Source: Phoronis australis (lineage: Eukaryota > Phoronida > Phoronidae). From it: 64,000 nt of DNA. Made by a program: the position numbers and the translations under genes. Position 1 is the first letter of the stretch. Each line of letters starts with the position of its first letter. The notes under the pieces were generated by a model that was given only the letters and a program-made list of their open reading frames with translations, was not told where the DNA came from and did not search any database. Shown one piece after another: positions 1-13,200 of the stretch. The stretch covers positions 117,041-181,040 of the forward strand of contig NMRA01000044.1 in the NCBI GenBank assembly GCA_002633005.1, written 5' to 3'.

Positions 1-468
1 TTTATGAGCCGAGTGCGGAAGCGCTGATGAAAATGAAGCCTAGCTGTTGTAATGGAACTGAATTATGCTCATTGTATTTGGTATATGTATGACAGTTCAA
101 TGCATTTTTATATCTAAGTTTGCTTCATACTTCACTTTTAACAACAGCGACTTTCAAGTTGAAATATCAGTATGCTGCCCTGGGATGAGTTGTTTCTTGT
201 TTTCGTTTCATTGAATGTGGGATGTTGAATTGTAGTATAGAAATCATTGCTTCCGTTCCATAAGCAATGCTTTCTCACCGCAAAGTGCATGACGAGTGAA
301 TTGGGTCTGCATAATGCAGCCTTGAGTTACCCATTGATCGTGTGACGTCTCCCCCACCTGTAAAAAGGTCAATGACCGTATAGCGTTGCATGTTTCTAGC
401 GGTTGTCCTTTGGTGAGTTTTAAGTATGTTATTACGTCTGCAAAATCCGTCTGTTTGTGTTGCTGCAG
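1..468 (+). other. last intron of the ABCC-type gene (partial)
   Basis: The stretch ends in the acceptor of the exon at 469. I see no other coding signal. The short minus-strand open frame here looks like chance. Confidence 0.5.
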
Positions 469-618
469 ATTGTCGAACAAGGGAGCCCTGGAGAGCTACT
501 GAAAGACCCGCAATCTAAGTTCTACGGTATGATGTCACCAAACGAATGTCTGCCAATGGACGAGCAAGAAACTGGACACGAAGATAGCAAAGACGTTGCC
601 TGTCAACTCTACCTCTAA
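469..618 (+). CDS. 3'-terminal coding exon of an ABCC (MRP)-type ABC transporter
   Basis: The exon follows a good acceptor (tgctgcag) and stays open for 50 codons to a TAA. It starts IVEQGSPGELLKD and continues KFYGM. This matches the last stretch of ABCC-family transporters after the second nucleotide-binding domain, where 'G-x-I-V-E-x-G-s-P-x-x-L-L ... FY-x-M' follows the D-loop and switch histidine. The remaining ~28 residues are hydrophilic and acidic, ending CQLYL, and I do not recognise them. The rest of the gene lies upstream of the window, so Walker and signature motifs cannot be checked. ABCC proteins export organic anions and conjugates across membranes; which member this is (ABCC4-like or another) is not decided. 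It is convergent with the minus-strand CARD gene. Confidence 0.75.
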   Translation: MVEQGSPGELLKDPQSKFYGMMSPNECLPMDEQETGHEDSKDVACQLYL

Positions 619-1366
619 ATGGATCGGAAGTTACACGGGTTCATGGAGCTCACTATGGGCATAATTTTTGCCTCTACCTCTTCCAGTCGTGTCAGTGAAG
701 CAGCGATGATGCTTCTCGATTGTATTAAATGTTTGCCACTTGTAATAGATCGTGCAGGCCACGACCTTTATAATACAACTATGTTGAGAATATGTAAATA
801 TATTCCAGTTGTTTAGAAAGACATTTGCCTATCGGCGCTTTATGGATCCAGATCTGCTTTTTGAATATTTAAGTCCTTACTGGAGCAAAAGGGTGATATG
901 TGTATCGCTTTAATTAATTTTCTATTCGGTTAGTTTATGTTCACAGATTATATAATAATGACTGTCACCTTCACGCTAGTCAATGCGTCTTGGTTACTTG
1001 TCTAATTTTATTGCATGTAGTTTTAAATTCAGATGCTTAACATACCTCATACATGTGCCAAGTTTGAACGGTTGAATTAGAGCGCCAACGTACTTTTTCA
1101 TTTCGACTACAGAGAACATGTACTATTTATCGCGTTAAACAAATTATTTTTATTTTTAAAATGGAATAGAATAGTTTTAGATATTTTTCTTTTGCATAAC
1201 TTTGGACCACTGCGTAACGAAGTCAGGAATCAGTTCAGCGTGTTCCGTAAAAGTTTTGTCTGTTTCCGAAATACATCAAGAGACTGCCCACTGATTCTTT
1301 GCGTATGGAATTTGCCAATAAATTCGGGTACATCTTCATATTGGAGTGTTTTTATGACGGGAGCTC
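619..1366. other. convergent 3' region between ABCC-type gene and CARD gene 1
   Basis: This stretch lies between two stop codons on opposite strands, so it should hold both 3' UTRs. It is AT-rich and no coding pattern was recognised. Confidence 0.5.
1149..1154 (-). terminator. candidate poly(A) signal of CARD gene 1
   Basis: AATAAA on the minus strand, about 215 bases downstream of the CARD gene 1 stop. The position is right for a short 3' UTR, but the assignment is inferred. Confidence 0.35.
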
Positions 1367-4300
1367 TCAATCGTGGAAATCCGGCTTGCTCAAGGGTAAC
1401 TCCCCTGTGTCGCCAACTGTCGTCATGGATAGCGTAGTGCTCTTCCGCCTTTCCTCCATGTTTTTGTTGAAATCTCGAATCGCCGCTAACGATTTTTGCA
1501 TCTTTAGCTTATTGGGAAGCTTCGCTGGCCCAGACTTTGAGACCCTTTGAGCTTTTTTTTCGAAAGACGAGTTTAAGTGTAGCGTAACATTTGACAGTTT
1601 TTTGGAGGTCTCTGATAATGGGTACTTGGGGTGCATGTTAGAATATTGTTTCACACTTTGTGAAGAATGCGGGGGGATGTGCTGTGGTCTTGTATGAAGC
1701 ACGGGTTGCTGTTTGTGCAAGGCATCCTTTTTGTCGTGTTCGTACTTGATCAGAAGATCCTCCGATTTTTTTGTGGAGTTAGCTGATTTGCATTTGTCGT
1801 GTAAAGATATGCTGCCTTGGTGGGTTCTGGTACTTGTTAGACGGCGAGCTGACGTGGACGATGCACGGCGAAGTATTGACGTACGTCTGTCACTCAGAGG
1901 ATTAAGTTTGAAGATTGCTTTCATGCCGTTCCTATACTGCCTAATGTCTTCCTCCATTGACGATATCTCGAGTTTTAACATGTCTGCATTGCCTTTACCA
2001 TGTACTATCATTGACTTTAGGGCTGCGTATCGCATCTCAAATCTAAAAACCAAATGCGCAAGTGCGTGTAAAACAGGTTGTAAACACAACATTATTAAAA
2101 GAACTTGTCTAAAGTAATATTGATGATTGCCTTGTAGTATGCCATGCAGTATCATTATACGACCTGTGATACATCTGTCTGCTGATTGGTTGAAAAGCTG
2201 TAAGATGACTTCCCTTATAAGGTCATGTTGACCGGGTATATCCTTTCATGCCAATAACCAATACCAATTACAGACTGCAGAAATCATAAACCCTTCACAT
2301 TGTAAACTAAATGACCAGACGTATAGTAATGGCTGTTCACATTTTGCCTCGAAAATTACTAACCTTCTAAAAATACTTTGATATTCATACAACAGTTGGT
2401 CGTGTTTCGTGTTCAAAGAGTCGTGCTTGGCGAGAAATGACATGAAATTCTCCATGAGATAGGCGCTATCCTCTTTTACTCCAAACAAGTACTCGTCTCT
2501 CATGTAATCCTTCAATTTAGCACAGAGCGAATTGATGATCATTTTATTATCTTGGACGACTCTGTCCATCTTGATGAGGCACCTACTCTCAGCTTCATTC
2601 ATCCTGAAAATGAATTGGGATTAACCACCGGACCAAGGAGTGTAGTAGTCAAGGAGTGTAGTAGTATAGGAGAGTTCACTTGTGAGTTCGCTGTTACCGC
2701 TACTACTAGCGCCGCCAAGTGGTGAACAAGCTACGGTCACCCTGGAAGCGCCAAAACAATGGGGACGGACGCATTTTGCAGTGCGATAAATTGCATGAAT
2801 TCATCCACGAAAACCCCAGACGTGTCATTTTGTAGGTTTCCTAAGGATCCAGAAAGGTAAGGATTATCTGTTATTCAATAATATGATACATTGTCTTTCA
2901 TTTTGTGTGTTCTGTTCACGGTTGTTAGACAAGTCGATCGCAGTCCCGGTGCCCGGCACTGTCTGTTGTCTGCAGTGTAGGCTAGACCTACTGNAATGAT
3001 GTCACGCAATTGGCATTTTTTCTATTTTGAGTCTAGTGTCGCCGAGTGAATTTCTTATTTGCGTTTTTGTTTAGGATATTGGCGGGGTAAAATATAATTG
3101 ATGCTAACAAGCTAGCAATTGTTCGACTTTCAAAATACATGTATTAGTCGCTTAACATATTCAACTAAATGAAGTAGTCCGTGTCACATTGCAAAATAAC
3201 CAAAATTTGGTAAGGATTTGCATAAAAACCTAAATGGAACATTGTTTGGCTTCTTAACATTAGTTCTAATTTCCCCGAACTAATTTCTTTCACAAATGTT
3301 CAATTTAAAAGTTGACGTTCGAGGGTGCCCTTTTCCTTTCAGGCTTGCTAAGTTATTCCATGACCATTCTTTATTTACATCTCACTCTTCAAAAACTTGT
3401 CATGCTGACATGATTGGTCGACGTGCAATGAAACTTTAAGGACGTGACAGTTTGAACTTGAAATAAGCTTCACTGAAGGCGAAAGTGATTCTAAACCATC
3501 GCCAGTTATGACAAGGGTAATATTCTCCAAGAGAATGGTTAAAGGATACTACACTGGATTTTTTTTCGAATAAAAAGTATTGTTCCTAAAAACTATTTAC
3601 AAAGAGCCAGCTCTAATTGTTATGGAATAATTTGGGTAAGTGCAACCACCTACATACAGAGCTCACTTTGCAGCCATTTTCTCATTTACAGGAGATATGC
3701 TTCTGCAAAACCACCAGTTGACGCTTTTTTGCCTTACAAGTTTTAAAGTCACGTTCAAGAAGTTTCACGTACAAAAAGCCTGGATTACCAGAGTGTAGTT
3801 CATTGACACCTACATGGTTCAGATTGAGGTGAGGCAGCCCTCTTGAAATAAAGTCACGTTGAAAATGTACCTGTTTTGCAAGTTTAACTTTCTAAGGTAT
3901 TCCTGCTCTTTAAGTTGTATTTCTTCTTGAAGACCTTTGACCTCGTTGTCCTTTTCTTGGATTTGCTTCATGAGGTCGCCATGTTTTCCTTTGAGGGTTT
4001 CAATGTTTTGAAGGCCTTCCTCTATTTCCTCTGTGTTTTTCTTTTCGCGTTCTAACGCTTTTTGAAACTGGCTGCTCTCCTTCTCCTTGTCCAGCCTTGC
4101 CTCTACGTGGCGGATAAAAGTGGCAACTTGAGTTTTTATCTGAAAAGTACAGCACACGAGCATCTGAATGCATAAAGTGTAAACTATATCCAGACAAAAT
4201 GGATTCCAGGCGTTATTTCCATTTGGAAAGTAATACAATTCTTGGATTTTCGTTTTAATTTCAGGCACCAATAGTGAAACTTTGAACATTGGTTCAATTA

Positions 4301-7216
4301 GTTTAGCTGATAGCCGTGGAAGTTCCGAGATCCGTTTTATGAAAGGTCTTAGTCCGATCTCTACTAAGACGGTTGTAAAGTTCGATGTTAATTTGTCCAC
4401 AGTGTACACAGTGTATCGTGAAGTTTGAACATAAAGCATTGTGAACTTTACGTCAGTTTCAACGTTTTCACTCTTTTTGAAACACACAGCATTGCGTTTG
4501 CAACGTGCCAGCATCGGCCGTAACTACAACGGCACTTTCGACCTTTGAGAAAATGGACCACCCCCCTCATACTCAAATCACGTTACATGTATCACGTGAT
4601 ATGAGAGACCCACTCGGTTGTACATGGATTGGAGGCTTCTGAACTTTTAAGAACCAGTCTTTGACGAAGAGGCAAAAGTTTTGACATAGATACAGACTTT
4701 GTAATAAATGGAGGAATGTTTTAGAAGGGCTTGGAATGACAATGAAGTCATTCTCTGCACGGCAAGGTGAACCAAAAAATCATCCATTCTACGTGACCAG
4801 GTAAAGCGACATTTCCGTCCCACTTGTGAACTAGTTATAATCACTAAGGCATTGTCATCTTACTGATATTATAAATACTGTCAAGATGTAATCCAAACTT
4901 CTCCATTCAGCCCATTTTTCGAGTCTTGTACTTAGGGTGTAGTCAAAATATGAAAGAAGAATACCTCTCACTCCGTCCCGAACGTTAGCTGCCTACAATC
5001 TACGAACTTACAACTTGATTGAGAATAGCCTCCAGCTTCCTTTTAAAGCTTTCCGTTAAGATCCTGTCGAGTTGGGGGAACTGGTGATATACATCTTTCA
5101 TTTCCACCCCGAGTGACATCTCCGACGACCCATTGTTGTCTACGTCATACACAAAACGCGCGTACAGATTATTTGATCCCAAGATTTCTAACTGTGTTCT
5201 GAACTTTCAAATACAAGTTTGATCGTGTAATGGGAAGCACGATCCAGCGGACGGCCTTCCCACGACTCTTCTAATTTTTGGTGTGCCGTTCCCATTTGAA
5301 GTCGGTCTTTCCCATTCAAAGCCCGTGCTTCTCATTATTCGACTAAACGAGAAAAAGGGCCTACACATTTAGATGTACCTGAAATTGGTTTCACAAGGTG
5401 TTACAAAACATTGAACCGGCGATTGCCATTGTACAAGTGACAACTTATTTTTTGAAATGTAAAGCTTGTCAAAACTGCTTTAAGGTGGTAAATTACTTCT
5501 CTCAGGTTTAATTGTTGACTACTTTCTTCCTGCGATGCCATCTTAAAGTGCCTTAACTGTCAAAAACGAAGAATGGGTAGAACATTTCAAATAACAGATA
5601 TTTTAGTTTGAAAAGCATCGATTTTGTGATGCTTTTTTGTTGTTTTGGCTTTTAATAATAGCGCGTAATCAAATTTTAAATTACATCACACTAAACAATA
5701 GGCAATCCAAAGTATAGACAGTAGGTGTGGCTCAACTCAAACAGCTATTTTGAATAAGTTAAAGAAGAATTTCAAATTTCCTGTTGCGGATTGGTGTCAT
5801 TAGCTAAGCGTATGTCACATTCACTGAAATGAATCGGGGCAATCGTGATTTTTGAAATTACCAGTGCCGCGTTAGCAAAAGTCAAATTGTGCATTCTTGT
5901 TTGACGTTCTTTGAACTAATATGAATCAAAAACTATTTTTTTGTTTCACCAAAAATGCAACGGTTATCAAAATGAAACTTAGAAGAAGAACTCTACGGAT
6001 GGGATTTACTTTTGCGTTTCTACAGAAGCTAAAACTCTCAAATTGGATGTACTCAAAATTCTGAAAAACGCGTTTACTTACGCCGACGTAAAAAATCATA
6101 TAACTAAAATTATTGAGCCAAAAACTGACATGGTGATGCGAAATTAATCAGTTTTTAAAACTGTTTCTATCATTAATTTAATTAAAGGTCCCTTTTCAAT
6201 AACCCATGTACATTTCACACTTGTGCCCGAGCTGCCTTTGTCTAGACGGCTGTAACGGAAAAACTATGAAGTAATGCAAACTTTTCTTCAACGATTAATT
6301 AAGAATGTATCCACCCCTTAAAAGTGCAACGTGTAGTCGCTAACCATCGGCATGCAAAATGTCTGCCAACATCCAATGGCCGGACGCATGCAAAGCATCG
6401 CAGAATCGCTCAAATGCCTTCACGCCACGAAGCGGTAATAACTTGAGTAGCAATTCGTTCTGCTCCTCTCTGGAACTACAACTCTGAAACGAAAGAGCAA
6501 GAGCCTCTATATTGCGGGGAACCGCTCGAAAAGTATTCCTGTTCATGGATTACAAAAGTATACACTTGTGGACATCAGCAAATTTGATTCTAAAAATGGC
6601 CGCAAGATTTTTTTGCCATGACAGTAGTAAGTTTCAACTTCATCACAATGGAGCGTGAGTCCAGCCACCATTGGTATAAAGCGACCAGTCCTGGAAAGAT
6701 TGGCCAACTCCCCAAAGATTCTTGTCGTTTTGACACTCTTTTTACGGCTGAAAAATGTCCAGGGTACACTTAAATAGTTGTCTCGCGACCAGAAAAACTG
6801 GCAAAAATCACGTGTCCTCTTGTAAAATACACGGCATCTTTCGCGTAATTTCTCGAAGTTTTGCTTTTCTAGAGAGTTCCTACCGAGGTCTTAGCGTTCT
6901 TGAACTCTAGCATGGGCTGTCTATGACGGGAATCTATTTTCTATCATGGTATTATAAGGTTTGAGACATGTTTGTCATTGTGGTTAGGTAAGCTTTGCAA
7001 TTTACGTTTCTGTTGGTAAGTAAAGAAAAAATATCTCTTTGTTGTCCACATAGTGTAACAAGTGTTTGTATGGCAACTCACCATAATATCGTCGACCATG
7101 GAGTCAGCGAGGATGTGGTAATGTCGCAACTTTTCAGCAAACTCTGACGTCATTATGATATTGTGGACGAGGAGGACGTGATTTCGTTTGAGTACATTCT
7201 TGTGTGCTGGACTCAT
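1367..7216 (-). CDS. CARD gene 1: CARD plus coiled-coil protein (tandem paralogue)
   Basis: Six coding exons join in frame: 7216-7082, 6483-6345, 5187-5012, 4139-3871, 2603-2364, 2042-1367 (544 residues). Residues 1-91 form a CARD like that of caspase-2, CRADD or caspase-9. The first half begins MSPAHKNVLKRNHVLLVHNI; the second carries LLLKLLPLRGVKAFERFCDA, the typical L-x-L-L-P-x-R-G-x-x-A-F-x-x-F-C helix 4/5 block. Residues ~150-240 are a charged Glu/Lys/Gln coiled coil, followed by a second helical stretch (240-320) and a basic Ser/Thr/Lys/His-rich tail. No caspase, kinase or NACHT domain was found. CARDs bind other CARDs to build signalling complexes, so a scaffold or adaptor role is inferred. 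The acceptor two bases before the ATG (exon edge 7218) implies an untranslated first exon upstream. It is a tandem paralogue of the gene at 10222-15219. A THAP exon lies on the + strand in its fourth intron. Confidence 0.82.
2634..2665. repeat. 16-bp perfect direct duplication
   Basis: CAAGGAGTGTAGTAGT occurs twice head to tail, just upstream of the THAP exon on the + strand. Confidence 0.8.
2759..2856 (+). CDS. orphan THAP zinc-finger first exon
   Basis: An ATG opens 98 bases to a good donor (AG|gtaagg) and encodes MGTDAFCSAINCMNSS, a short Lys/Thr/Pro spacer, then SFCRFPKDPER. This is the start of a THAP domain: the C-x2-4-C pair followed by F-x-R-F-P-K-D-P-x-R. In THAP proteins and P-element-type transposases (THAP9) this first exon is followed by one carrying the W-x-x-x-x-R block and the C-x2-H half of the zinc site. 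I did not find that exon downstream before the next CARD exon at 3871, so the gene is broken, a transposon fossil, or has distant exons. It lies antisense in intron 4 of CARD gene 1. Confidence 0.6.
2857..3870. other. remainder of CARD gene 1 intron 4
   Basis: It holds one ambiguous base (2994). No further THAP or CARD exon was recognised. Confidence 0.5.
4140..5011 (-). other. CARD gene 1 intron 3
   Basis: It is bounded by donor gtaagt and acceptor ttttcag on the minus strand. A long open frame runs upstream of the coiled-coil exon, but the acceptor and the paralogue's matching exon length argue it is not coding. Confidence 0.6.
5188..6344 (-). other. CARD gene 1 intron 2
   Basis: AT-rich, with no coding signal seen. 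Confidence 0.6.
6484..7081 (-). other. CARD gene 1 intron 1, splitting the CARD
   Basis: This intron interrupts the CARD after codon 45, at the same codon as intron 1 of the paralogue. Confidence 0.7.
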
Positions 7217-10200
7217 ATCTAAAAGTTGGTGTTTCACAGTATAAAAATAGTCTTTAATGTGAACCAGGAGTTGCCGAGGTAGAGGGCTTTTTCCCGAGCT
7301 ATCCGTGAAAAGGTCAGCGTGCCCTTGTGTTTTGATCAATACTCTTCCAATCGGTGTATTAGACTGTGCAAATCATAGTTTGGCCATTAGAAAATTAAAA
7401 CATTGATTTAACGTACATGTAGATGGAATAAATTGGAACATGGCCAGGTTATTACGTTTAGCTAGTGAACATGGGATTTCGACCAGACTCGGTTTAGCAA
7501 CAATTGTTGTACTTGTTTAACTTTGTCAGGTTATGTGAATCAGTGACTTCACGAGAGCAGATCGTCTGCTCCGTTGGCTGGGAAAAAAGACCAAAAACTG
7601 CTTTTTGAAACTCATGTTATCGCAGTCAATCTATCAGGCCAAAAAACCGTTATTGGTTTTAGTCTCTACCTCTGGCAATTTCCGATCTAATTTTGTGCAA
7701 ACTCAAGATAATTGGCTATTACTGTGTGCTCGATCACGAATTTCTAGCCCATGTTTCATTGCTCTTGATAGCCCTTTATGCGTGCTACAAACTCGAGTAA
7801 GAACTCGGGATTCGAGTACAAACTTGAAATTTCGAGTTCAGACTTGAACTTTTGGCTTTCATGCTGGTGGCACCAAATGCAAGTTATCAACGTAAGCCAT
7901 CATGTAGTCCAGTATAGCTTAATAGACACTTTTCTTGGAATATGGCAGTAGAGTTTAGCATGACGTCATTTCGACGTTTTGAACCCAGTGCGACGGCATG
8001 TCTCATATCCTTATTTCCGGGTCCAAATTGCGTCATCTACTGCCATGACACGTCATCACCAAACATCCGAACAATGTCGAGTTCGATTTCAAGTATAAAG
8101 ACTAGATCCCGGGCCCAGAACCATGTGTGCTTTTTTGACTTTATCTAGTTAATCGGCTCGCCGGATATTTTGTTATTCTGGATGAATTGGAGTATTCAAG
8201 GGATCCTGGCAGTGCTTTAGCAGTGCAAGAAATTTCAGTTTAAGCAAACGCAGGTACCGGTCAAATGATACACAGAGTAGCCTTTTAAGACCACATTGCG
8301 TCATAGCTACAATTGTAGAAAACATCAAACAAAGAACGGCCGATGGCAGTAGCTTTGGACATTCACCGTATCAGAAGTAGAAGCATGTTATGGTGAAGTA
8401 ACGTTTTCGCGACATAAAGCTTCATCGCGAGAAAACACAAACATTCGCCGGTATCCACGTTAAAGCATGCATAGCATGTTGAAAAGAACACCAATATATG
8501 GGGGTGTTGTTTTTAATTGCTCGGATTCTTACGGTGATGTGACCAAGCCTGCCGTTTGTTACATTTGACAAATTATGACTCCGGTGTGGTCAGTGAAGTT
8601 TTTAACATACAGTAGGCATTAAATTCTCATGCATCGTTGTTGAAAGTAGGCTTTAAGATTTCTGTGGTCTTTCCTACGTCCTGTTCACACAGTGAATTCG
8701 ACTGCATACCTGAGTTAGGACAAGTCTGTTGAGTCGTATCAAATCCACTGGTCGGTTTCCCAAAATCCTTTGTACGTGTAACGTCTCAAGTTATCGTGCA
8801 GCAAAAAGATCAATAGTAACCCTAATTGTCGATAGAGTAAACTTAGTACAGGGTTGTCAGAAATGTGCAGCAAACTCTCTTGTATGGCACATCCCACAAT
8901 GTATTGTTTAGTCTCAAAATTACGTGATTCTCTAGCGATGTATATTTTAGTTGCTTAAACGAGGCTCAGTGTCGTTTTTTGCTCGACAGAGGTCGCTCAT
9001 TTAGTTTACTCTATCCAGAGACCGTATTTATACGTCATTGCTCTATCTGCTACTTGCTGAAACGTAAGGTGTCATACGTAAATAGTCTTCTGGAATATGA
9101 AGTGGTTGCAAACACTTAAACATTTACTGTAAATTAACTACAAAAATAGAAGTTTTATTTTACATGTTCAACGACTTCATGTAGAAGTAGAGGTCAGTAT
9201 TTTTAAGCACAAACACACACAATGCTTCGAAATGACGATAAAACGCATTTGGGCCACACTATTTCCAGTGCAAGAAACTCAGAGGACTGACACGAATTCC
9301 ACAGTGGCAATAACAAAATGAGTATTAGCATTAAAACTAATGCATCTAGAATTTACATAAGCCATTTTTCAAGCGACTCTAGCATGTATAAACATCACAT
9401 TAAAGAGGCATGGAACTCGAAAGATATCTTTTAAACAATTCCTGACAAAAAAATCCTGACGAAATACCATCTCACAACGTCTAGTACAAAGTAATTCACT
9501 TCCCCTGTGCGGAAATTTCCGTAAAAATCACAAAATTCACGATTTATTAAATACACGCGAAGGAAATACTCTGTGGTTACCACTGAGTTTCTAATCTCCC
9601 TCCCACTTACGATAAATGCGCGCATGGTCTCACAGACAGTTGCTTGAAGTAGCTTGAGGTCAAAGGTCAAATTTTCCAAATAAGGGAAATGCGCTACGTC
9701 TAGGCCATGCCATACCAAATAAGGAGATATGCTTTGCCTTGCGGGAGAAAAATCGACGGTGGCGAGCAAGTGACAGAAAATGCTTTGATCTCAACAAAAA
9801 TTAAAAATCTTTACAAACAAATCCTAAAATGTCTAGTGAGCAGGTTGGATTCTGTTTCAGTGGCAGAGAACCACTTTCAACATTGCAACTTAGTCTGTTT
9901 ATCGCGTTCCAGGCCTCTTTAATGTTCGAAATGCATCGCTATATCCACTTTCGCGAGGACCCTTCTTCAAAGAAGTTGGAACCTAACGTGAAGACGACAA
10001 GTTGCGAGTGGTTGAAGCAACAATTCAAATTACACCTATCCAATCGAAAGGTGGCCAGACAGCTTTAATGTCTTACTTTCAAGGTTAAGGCCCTCATTTT
10101 CAAGCAACCAATGCTCGTCAAAAAGACGTCACCAGTGACGTAATGACTTGCGTCAAGGAATGAAGGAAGGTTCAGGCGTTTTCAGGAAGCAGGGCACAGT

Positions 10201-10221
10201 TTTGCCTTCCTCAGGTGGTGT
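7217..10221. other. spacer between the two CARD genes
   Basis: It should contain the promoter and an untranslated first exon of CARD gene 1 and the 3' UTR of CARD gene 2. The open frames here, including a 112-codon one near 9431-9769, have no recognisable domain. No transposon was recognised. Confidence 0.45.
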
Positions 10222-13200
10222 TCACAGGTGGTGATATTTTCCCATATCTTTCATTTCTGATCCACCAACGAAACCCAACGCAACAACTGACGGCTTTGTT
10301 GGGACGTCCGCTTTTTGCTGGGGGTTGGCCGGTTGAGAACCTCGCCTAGTTGTCTTTTTCAAAGGTTCGAGATATCTGCTGTGTACATTTGTAGGTGGTT
10401 TCCATGGAGATTCGATATCTGTGGGGGGAGAATTAGACCCGGGAGAAGGCGCGTGCTTTAATTTCCCTAAGGTTCGGGGAGATTTTCCGCGAAGGTCCGG
10501 ATCCGATGTTCGCAAGGGTTTACTGGTGTCGCCATTCGGCAGTCCCTTCTCTTTGGTTAAAGTCCGTATCACTTCGTCTTTCTTGGCAAGTTCTACTTTT
10601 AGCTCAGCGATCTGCAGCTGGTACCCGTCTGGACTAGAATCCCTTCCGTTTAGACTTAACGATCTATTTATGCGCGCCCTCAATGACCCAATCTCTTTCT
10701 CAAGGCTGTACATCTTTTCTTCTTTTGATACTAGAAGACTTTTGAGATGGTCCCGTAAATCAAATGTCAGTGGTTTGTTACTAAGACCGCACATTCCCAT
10801 GACGTATTCTTTTTCACTGGAAAGTTGGCGACACAACTCCTCTTGTTCGTCGATTTGCAAAAGAAATTTGTCGAAATTATTCGACAGATAGAACACTTCG
10901 TCATGTCTGTCATTCATGGTATAGTCCGTCTGCATCCGCTCACGTAATCGCGCGCACACTGACTGAATTAATTGGTTGTCAGTCGAAACGACATTTTGTA
11001 GCCTGTTGATCGTTCTACCTTCCGCATCGTTTGCCCTATAAAACGTAAGATATTAGTTGATACAGAATTCTGTTGAAAAGTTTGAATCTAAATTATGAAA
11101 AATGTAATTCCACCGCAAACCAGTTTATAAGTTTTCGCTTTGAGACGTCGCATCAAACTAGAAGACGTTTCCATATTGTTGCATTCCTTTAAAGATTATA
11201 AAAATGTAATGCTTGTACATTTTCAAACAGATTTATTGCATTGTCTCATTTTGGTTCACCTCTGTAGTTACTTGAACTTTTACCTAAATTTCACTTACTT
11301 TATTTGATGATGCATCTCTTTCCTATGTTTTTCTTTGAGTTCGGCCTCATTGCGCATGTGTTGTTTTATCTCCATCGCTTGAGTATCCACTTGACCTTTC
11401 AACCTTTTGATCACGTGCTGGAGCTCTTCCTTTTCCTTTTCTTTGTCTCGAAGGATTTCTTCGAACGACCATTGTTGGTCCAACGTCTTTTGACGCCATT
11501 CCAACGCTTTTTCTTTTTCTTTTCCAACATCAGACTTCCAGACATTCTTAGTAATTTGTTCTTTTATCTAAAAAATAATTTTACTTAAACTAATTTGTTG
11601 ATGAAATTGAAAACGTTCTATTTTATGCTCAAAACAAAATCTTGTGTTATTATCATCAACGTTATATTAATAACACTCGTCATCATCATAATTATCATAA
11701 TTATTATTATGGTTAGTCTTTTAAGTGTTACAACTAATAAACCTAAAATATACAAGATCAGATTTAGTCAAATATCTTCCTGCGTTGTTGCTATAGGACG
11801 GTCCTGGATAGAAATGTTATCTCCTTTGTCTTGGAGGTAGGAAAACGCGTTATTACATTGGCCTCGTTTTAGAAATATCGGGATGATACTAGGAATAACA
11901 TTGAAAATATGACATCTACGGTTACTTCTCACGTTTATCCACTTTTGTGCCGTCGTAGTTGCAGCGTACAACACATCTGCAAAACTTCGCTGGCATTTGG
12001 AAGGTCGAATACAGTTAGTGCAATCGAGGAAAATTTGAAAAAAGCAAGGCACCAACAAATAACATGAGAAACTCCAATGACATGAAAACGAAGCTTGGCG
12101 GATGTTGCAGCATTGTGAGTAAAAACAGCTAGATTCAAGTGTCGTCCTGTAATCTAATACCATTTTGTAAGAAAAGTGGCGTTTTGTCGTAAATTACTCG
12201 CATACAAATTTCCACGTTGTATGAAAATTATTCTCAAATCAGTTTACCGATATCATTCGTTGTTAGAATTAAGTAACTAGTCATGCAGGATCTGCAGTAA
12301 ATAATGTTATTTACTTTTCCTTGCGTCAAGTCTTCTAGAGCTCTCTTCTGTTCCTCGCCAATTGATCTCTCTAAGAATGGGACGATTCGGTACAAGTCTC
12401 GAAGCTCGATGCCGGTCACGTGGGTATTGCTGTTGTATTGGCAAGCCGCTTCTGGAAATGAATAAAATTCTCCATATTATTCAAATTTGACGCATGTGAT
12501 ATTCATTTAACAACGTGCCCTATTCAATATGTCAACGAAAATTATAACTTACTTATCATCCTTGCTCGTGTTGGTAGTGGAATTGTATCGAGGGTGCTGA
12601 GTGAGATGAGATCACGCAAGTCTTCGCGAAATATCCCCATGTATTACAAACGGAATATGAGATCTCACTACTTTCCGCTCTCCAGTTATTGTCTTTACTT
12701 AACGCATATCTACTCGGGCAACGCAAGGACCAACAACTTATAACTGTTACTTACCGTCATCTCTCAGAGAATCGGCAAGCAGCTGGTGACCAGAAGTTAA
12801 CAGAATGTCACAGAACTTGTCGAAAGCTTTTAGCCCGCGCATGGGCAAGAACTCGAGTAACGCCTTACTCTTCTCTTCTCGGGTCGAACATTTCTGGAAA
12901 ACATACACCTGAAGATTTACCGACTGTGAGTGAATCTTTTCTTTTGATAGCAGTCAATAAGTACACAAGTAAAATCTACCAATAAACCGTTAGTTCATAC
13001 AATTTGCCTAAGTGACCACCTGTTTAGTATTAAAATAAATTTGTCTTCTGAACTAGTTTGCTCTTTCGTCAGATAATGCGAAGAGAAAGTTATGTGAGCT
13101 GAGGGTCCCGTGTTTTATTGTTACACAACGGTAATAATTTAACAAGTGTAATTACCAATTATTACAAATTTTAGGCAATAAAGCACTGTCTCGCTTAGAT

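Noticed and set aside
1713-2117. 134-codon + strand ORF
   Set aside because: It is antisense to the last coding exon of CARD gene 1 and has no start context or domain.
4144-4514. Upstream extension of the CARD gene 1 coiled-coil exon
   Set aside because: The ORF continues past 4139, but an acceptor lies there and the paralogue's exon has the identical 269-base length.
10421-10891. 156-codon + strand ORF
   Set aside because: Mirror of the coiled-coil exon of CARD gene 2; open only because of that exon's codon pattern.
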